This document shows positions 13,950 through 17,215 of a DNA stretch of 17,215 nucleotides, piece after piece. Positions within the stretch are counted from its first letter, which is position 1. Each line of letters opens with the position of its first letter. This DNA is from an uncultured Olsenella sp. (GTDB lineage: Bacteria > Actinomycetota > Coriobacteriia > Coriobacteriales > Atopobiaceae), in the NCBI GenBank assembly GCA_900548775.1, contig URLM01000040.1:1-17215 (forward strand), in the 5' to 3' direction. The notes under the pieces are model-generated. The model had not been told where the DNA came from. It worked only from the letters and a program-made list of their open reading frames with translations, and made no database searches. The position numbers and the translations under genes were made by a program.

Positions 13950-14299
13950 TGCATGCCTTCCTTTCTCAACGCAACTTCGATATGAGTAGCAAGGAGGAAA
14001 ATCTCCGACTCGCTAATCCCCTTCGACTCGTCTCCATAGGCGAGTCGAGCTACCTCACGGGCAAGGTCGAACGCATGGGAAGAAACCTCTCCGAAAGCGT
14101 CTTCGAGACCCTCTGTAAACTCACCCGTTTCTATTCGACGCTTCAGGGCATCAATGTGGTTGCGGAACATGGGCTCCTGCGTGCCATCGAAAACAACGCC
14201 CTGAGACGATAGGAAGCTTTCGACACGATCGACCGTCGAGGACAAATCAAACGTTTTATAGGAGGCCACAGGAGTGGATTTAGTGGCGGTATCTTTCAA
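13946..14299 (-). CDS. Stand-alone PRD domain protein (EF_0829 family)
   Basis: About 117 aa. A single PTS regulation domain without a DNA- or RNA-binding part. No ATG is available at the right place; a TTG at 14299 directly after a GGGGGAGG stretch is the best start and overlaps the end of the amidohydrolase gene by 20 bp. The two histidines expected of a PRD are present, in MFRNHIDALKRRIETGE and ISESEIFLLATHIEVALRKE. PRDs are normally phosphorylated by HPr or EIIB, so the protein may tie this operon to the phosphotransferase system, although no EII permease is encoded in the window. It overlaps the next gene by ATGA. A later start at a GTG or TTG within the next 20 codons is possible. Confidence 0.78.
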   Translation of the reverse strand: MKDTATKSTPVASYKTFDLSSTVDRVESFLSSQGVVFDGTQEPMFRNHIDALKRRIETGEFTEGLEDAFGEVSSHAFDLAREVARLAYGDESKGISESEIFLLATHIEVALRKEGMQ

Positions 14300-15401
14300 T
14301 GTCCTCCCCCTTTGAATAAACGCTCTCGATAACCTCGACCTTCTTCTTAAGGGAGATGGTGTCTCCGGTTGAGTCTGTGACCACATCATCTGAATCAGTG
14401 AGGGAGACAATGTTGACGTCGCCAATCATGCCCGGCTTGAGCTGGCCCAGCCCCTTGAGATGGAATTGTGCGGCGGGGGCGCTCGTAACCTTCCTTACGG
14501 CGTCAGGGAAAGACTCTCCAAGGCTTATGAGCTTGCTCATAACAGCGGCGATGCTGTAAACGGGACCCTCGTAATTCTCAACATGAAGATCGGTGGAAAT
14601 CGTGTCGCAGTCGAAGCTGAGGGCAAGTGCCTTCTCATATGTTTTGAAGCTGAAGCTCTCTATTCCATGGCCAACGTCGAACCGAACTCCACGGGCACGT
14701 GCATGCAGTGCCTGAGGAAGAATTGTGCCTTCTTCCGTAACAATGCCACCGGGCTTGCCGTGGTACGTATGAGTGATTCCATCGCCCTTCTCAAGAAGAT
14801 CAAGGACGTCATAGAGGGCAGGTGGGAAGTTGCCCACATGGACGAAGAGCGGAAGTCCCAGCTCATGGGCAGTCCGTGCGGCGACGACTATCGGACGCAG
14901 GCCCTCTTCCCCCACAACACTCGATGATGCGCGTGCCTTGATGCCCACAATGTTGTCGGCATGCTCACGCGCAACTCGTTCGCAGGCTTCGACATCAATC
15001 TTTGATGGGTCGTTGAGCTCGTGGCCTCGAAGAATTCCCTCCTTAGAGATGTTGAGAAGGGTGAAGACTTTCGTCTGCGCCTTATCGATATAGTTTCTCT
15101 TGAAGTCATCGTACGTATCGGATCCGCTGCTGCCTGCGTCGAGAACCGTAGTGGCCCCCCGCTCAAGCCCAAGCACATCGGGCTCCAGCCCCAGGAATGA
15201 CTTTGGGTAGACGTGAGTGTGAATATCGATGAATCCTGGGGTGACGTAAAGCGAAGACGCATCAATTACCTCGCCTTCCTCAGGAAGGCCCTCTCCAACT
15301 TTGGCAATTCTGCCATCTCTGAGAATCACGTCTCCGCGCTCGCCCATTAGGCCATTAACTGGCGAGAGGAGCATTCCGTTCTTTATAGTTACCGATCTCA
15401 C
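14280..15401 (-). CDS. Amidohydrolase/deacetylase family metallohydrolase (EF_0837 family)
   Basis: 373 aa cytoplasmic metal hydrolase, first gene of the operon. The GTG at 15401 (VRSVTIKNGMLLSPVNG) is chosen because GGGAG lies eight bases upstream and the family N-terminus begins there; the ORF stays open to 15545, but that stretch carries the promoter. Metal-site motifs are GFIDIHTHVYP (HxH), GIKARASSSVVG with the probable carboxylated Lys, LFVHVGNFP (His), THTYHGK (His) and STDLHVENYEGP (Asp). It is related to dihydroorotase-like and N-acetyl-amino-acid/sugar deacetylases. In this setting it may remove an acetyl or other acyl group from an amino-sugar acid before the DgaE step, but no substrate has been shown. 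In E. faecalis the homologue lies after the membrane genes; here it leads. Confidence 0.88.
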   Translation of the reverse strand: MRSVTIKNGMLLSPVNGLMGERGDVILRDGRIAKVGEGLPEEGEVIDASSLYVTPGFIDIHTHVYPKSFLGLEPDVLGLERGATTVLDAGSSGSDTYDDFKRNYIDKAQTKVFTLLNISKEGILRGHELNDPSKIDVEACERVAREHADNIVGIKARASSSVVGEEGLRPIVVAARTAHELGLPLFVHVGNFPPALYDVLDLLEKGDGITHTYHGKPGGIVTEEGTILPQALHARARGVRFDVGHGIESFSFKTYEKALALSFDCDTISTDLHVENYEGPVYSIAAVMSKLISLGESFPDAVRKVTSAPAAQFHLKGLGQLKPGMIGDVNIVSLTDSDDVVTDSTGDTISLKKKVEVIESVYSKGEDIERYRH

Positions 15402-15459
15402 GTTAACTTCTCCCTTCACTGAGGCCAAGCAATAGCACTCACCCGGAACAGTGTTGATT

Positions 15460-15488
15460 ATTATCCCGATACAATTCTCGTGTGTCTC
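15460..15488 (-). promoter_or_regulatory. Predicted promoter of the amidohydrolase-dga operon
   Basis: On the minus strand, GAGACA (15488-15483) matches four of six bases of a -35 element, followed after 17 bases by GATAAT (15465-15460), five of six for a -10. Transcription would start near 15453, giving a leader of about 50 bases before the GTG at 15401. The -35 lies inside the inverted repeats next to it. Confidence 0.5.
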
Positions 15489-15534
15489 GATTGTGTTTAA
15501 CGGTCGTTTCGAGACTGCAAGCGGTATCGAAACG
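15484..15534. promoter_or_regulatory. Two interlocked inverted repeats, candidate GntR operator
   Basis: Two perfect inverted repeats are interleaved between the divergent genes. The first is GTCTCGA (15484-15490) with TCGAGAC (15509-15515). The second is CGTTTCGA (15505-15512) with TCGAAACG (15527-15534). All share a TCGA core and one half-site is common to both. The first overlaps the predicted -35 of the operon, so binding would repress it. The GntR/UTRA regulator encoded next to it is the natural candidate ligand-responsive binder. Confidence 0.5.
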
Positions 15535-15611
15535 GGGGAAGGCACGGAAGAATACTAAAGTGTGTGGAAGGGCCGCTTGCTATATCCGCGCTTAAGTATC
15601 GACGAGGAATC

Positions 15612-16358
15612 ATGTACAAGTACGAAGAGATCGTTCGGGACATCGAGGAATGCATCGCAGATGGCACTCTTAAGCCGTATGCGAAGCTTCCTCCCGTTAC
15701 AGAGCTCTGCTCTGCATACGGAGTCAGCAAAAGCACCATCAATCAAGTGCTCCAAACTCTGTCTGATGAGGGCTTGATATCGCGCAGGCAAGGATCAGGC
15801 ATATATGTCAAGGCAATTGAGACCAGCTCGATAGGCTGGAAGGTTCCCAACCAAGTTGTTCAAATTGCCCCGAGAGCAGCGAAGATGCCAAGCAATGACT
15901 CCATCGACGTCATTGATTTCAATGTCATTAGGCCAGAATCCCGAATTTCTCGTCTGCTGGGAATCAACGGGCAGTCATTCTTGTACTTTGTGACGCGCAT
16001 GCACCGCAATGGACCGTTACCCACTTGCATGGAATATGTTTATCTTCCCATCGAGTCTGTTGGCAGTCTCTCTCTGGCCGCTGCCGGCGGAGACGTCACC
16101 ACTGAGGTTACGAAGCACTCTGGAGTGCCTGTTGGGAGCTTCGAGAAGACCGTACGTTCGGTATTGTCAACAAATGACGAAAGGGCAAGGTTAAAGCTCG
16201 AATATGGGACACCACTCCTCGAGGTCGAAGAGGTGGGATACCTTATGGACGGCAAGCCCTTTGGCGTCTTCATAAAAAGATTTCCCGGCGATCGCTTCGA
16301 GTTCAAGGCAACAGGCAGCGACGCCAGCTCTTCTGGAAGCTCGGGAAAAGGGCTCTAG
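15612..16358 (+). CDS. GntR family regulator, HutC/UTRA subfamily
   Basis: 248 aa DNA-binding regulator, divergent from the operon it probably controls. The ATG at 15612 (MYKYEEIVRDIEECIADGTL) has GAGGAA just upstream; an in-frame extension to 15564 is less likely. Residues 1-68 are a winged helix typical of GntR, including LPPVTELCSAYGVSKSTINQ and LSDEGLISRRQGSGIYVKA. From about residue 95 an UTRA ligand domain follows: SRISRLLGINGQSFLYFVTR, PTCMEYVYLPIES, and RARLKLEYGTPLLEVEEVGY. UTRA domains bind sugar phosphates or related acids, so the effector may be a pathway intermediate. The C-terminus ends in a Ser/Gly-rich tail. GC content is lower than in the flanking housekeeping genes. Confidence 0.9.
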   Translation: MYKYEEIVRDIEECIADGTLKPYAKLPPVTELCSAYGVSKSTINQVLQTLSDEGLISRRQGSGIYVKAIETSSIGWKVPNQVVQIAPRAAKMPSNDSIDVIDFNVIRPESRISRLLGINGQSFLYFVTRMHRNGPLPTCMEYVYLPIESVGSLSLAAAGGDVTTEVTKHSGVPVGSFEKTVRSVLSTNDERARLKLEYGTPLLEVEEVGYLMDGKPFGVFIKRFPGDRFEFKATGSDASSSGSSGKGL

Positions 16359-16531
16359 CAAACCAGGGTTTGTCCCACGCTTTCGACAAACAGCACTTAA
16401 GCCGGCAGCGAGTCCAAGTCCCACCGCCTGAGATCAGCGACCACAATTCTCAGATGGTCTTCAATCATTGAGACACCTATCTGCTCAATCTCCGGAGGGA
16501 GGGGCTCCGATTCGACGCCAACTATCTCACG
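16359..16531. other. Intergenic region between convergent GntR and HAD genes, with weak hairpins
   Basis: Just after the GntR stop there are two alternative stem-loops: CAAAC/GTTTG around CAGG (16359-16372) and GTTTGTC (16368-16374) with GACAAAC (16385-16391) around a 10-nt loop. They share the GTTTG arm, so only one can form at a time. No T-run follows. On the minus strand 44 codons stay open in the HAD frame after its TGA, ending at a TAA at 16399-16397; see findings. Confidence 0.4.
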
Positions 16532-17215
16532 TCAATTCGCACCGATCGTGACCATCTGCCGCCGCTCGAAATCCGCCAAAGCCTCGGCAACGTCATCCAC
16601 CAGCACATCGGCACCCGCACGAACGGCCTCAGGCGCGCGGTTAAACGTATACGCCACATCTGCCTCGCCAAGAAGTGGCAGGTCGTTGAAGGAATCACCG
16701 ATGCCGCCAACCAGGCCAAGGCCCAGACGATCACGCGCAATCGCGAGTCCGACGCCCTTGGAGCATCCCACCGGTACAACGTCCACGGAGTCGAGGTTCT
16801 GAAACGCCGCAACCCTCCCGCCAAGCCGCTCTCCCACCCCGGCAACAAAGCTCGCAGCCCTTTCTTGGCTGGCAAAGCCCAGCGAGACAACCTGGACCGA
16901 TTCGCCGCGCTCCCCTGGCTCAACCGAGAGCGCCTCATCAACGGAGCTCACGACCCTCAGCCGTTTGAGAAACGCCTTGGGCAGCCCGGGAATGCTGCTC
17001 TCCCCAAGAACAAGATAGCCTGATTTCACAGCCAGGAATGACGGTCGCGACGTCTGCCCATGCGCAACGTCCAAGACCGCCCGCACGTCGTCATTAGGTA
17101 TTTCTCGCGAGAACAGCGTGTTTCCCTCGGCATCACTCACGCACGCTCCGCTGCTCGTGACGGCGAAGTCAAAGCTGAGGGCGTTCCCCGCATCGTCGAG
17201 AACGGCACCGAGCGG
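16532..17215 (-). CDS. HAD superfamily Cof-type phosphatase (N-terminus off the window)
   Basis: Partial; 228 sense codons up to the right edge, reading frame open to base 17215. The first visible residues, ALSFDFAVTSSGACVSDAEG, match the FxVxSNGA region that follows motif I in Cof-type sugar-phosphate phosphatases, so the DxDGT nucleophile lies outside the window. Present are the cap-domain region and the C-terminal motifs CSKGVGLAIARDRLGLGLVG (motif III Lys) and IGDSFNDLPLLGEADVAYTF (motif IV GDSxND), then RAPEAVRAGADVLVDDVAEA. Members usually dephosphorylate small sugar phosphates or flavin/PLP-type substrates, but substrate cannot be predicted. An internal GTG at 17140 would truncate the core, so the longer frame is right. 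Confidence 0.88.
   Translation of the reverse strand, partial: PLGAVLDDAGNALSFDFAVTSSGACVSDAEGNTLFSREIPNDDVRAVLDVAHGQTSRPSFLAVKSGYLVLGESSIPGLPKAFLKRLRVVSSVDEALSVEPGERGESVQVVSLGFASQERAASFVAGVGERLGGRVAAFQNLDSVDVVPVGCSKGVGLAIARDRLGLGLVGGIGDSFNDLPLLGEADVAYTFNRAPEAVRAGADVLVDDVAEALADFERRQMVTIGAN

Overview
The window is about 17.2 kb of GC-rich, gene-dense bacterial DNA with short operons, many overlapping start/stop codons, strong AGGAGG-type ribosome sites and frequent GTG/TTG starts. Gene content (short malic enzyme, eukaryotic-type NADP isocitrate dehydrogenase, a DUF3825 protein, a DgaE/DgaF-type sugar-acid operon) and base composition suggest an anaerobic actinobacterium, most likely of class Coriobacteriia (Olsenella/Collinsella-like). 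That placement is an inference, not a database result.

Layout. (1) 1-3392: the 3' part of a malic enzyme gene is missing off the left edge (minus strand). Divergent from it is a plus-strand set: a 3-hydroxyacyl-CoA/hydroxyacid dehydrogenase, a small four-cysteine protein, and a divergent TrmB-like tRNA (guanine-N7) methyltransferase. (2) 3393-5788: after a terminator hairpin shared by converging genes, a minus-strand pair encodes an SLC45/GPH-like MFS transporter followed by a membrane-anchored glycerophosphodiester phosphodiesterase. (3) 5789-6346: a 558-bp divergent intergenic region holds a G-quadruplex motif and an array of strong hairpins repeating at exactly 61 bp. (4) 6347-9837: a 731-aa protein with a LOTUS-like N-terminus, a long Pro/Ala linker and a C-terminal DUF3825 domain, then isocitrate dehydrogenase. 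(5) 9869-9899: a perfect 13-bp terminator stem between converging genes. (6) 9939-15401: an eight-gene minus-strand operon read as amidohydrolase/deacetylase, stand-alone PRD protein, glycine-rich SFCGS protein, DUF4312, DUF4311 (membrane), DUF4310 (membrane), DgaE-type PLP ammonia lyase and DgaF-type KDGP aldolase. A GntR/UTRA regulator is divergent (15612-16358). (7) 16532-17215: the C-terminal part of a HAD/Cof-type phosphatase that enters from the right edge.

How the genes may work together. In the operon the last two enzymes are those of D-glucosaminate-6-phosphate breakdown (ammonia elimination to KDGP, then cleavage to pyruvate and glyceraldehyde-3-phosphate). The Salmonella dga operon feeds that pathway with a mannose-type PTS (EIIA/B/C/D). 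Here no PTS permease is seen; its place is taken by two small soluble proteins and two small membrane proteins of families without assigned function, plus a PRD protein and a deacetylase-like amidohydrolase. I read this as a candidate uncharacterised uptake-and-catabolism system for an (N-acetylated) amino-sugar acid.

The two items most worth following are that operon and the 61-bp-period hairpin array beside the putative RNA-binding LOTUS-like/DUF3825 gene.
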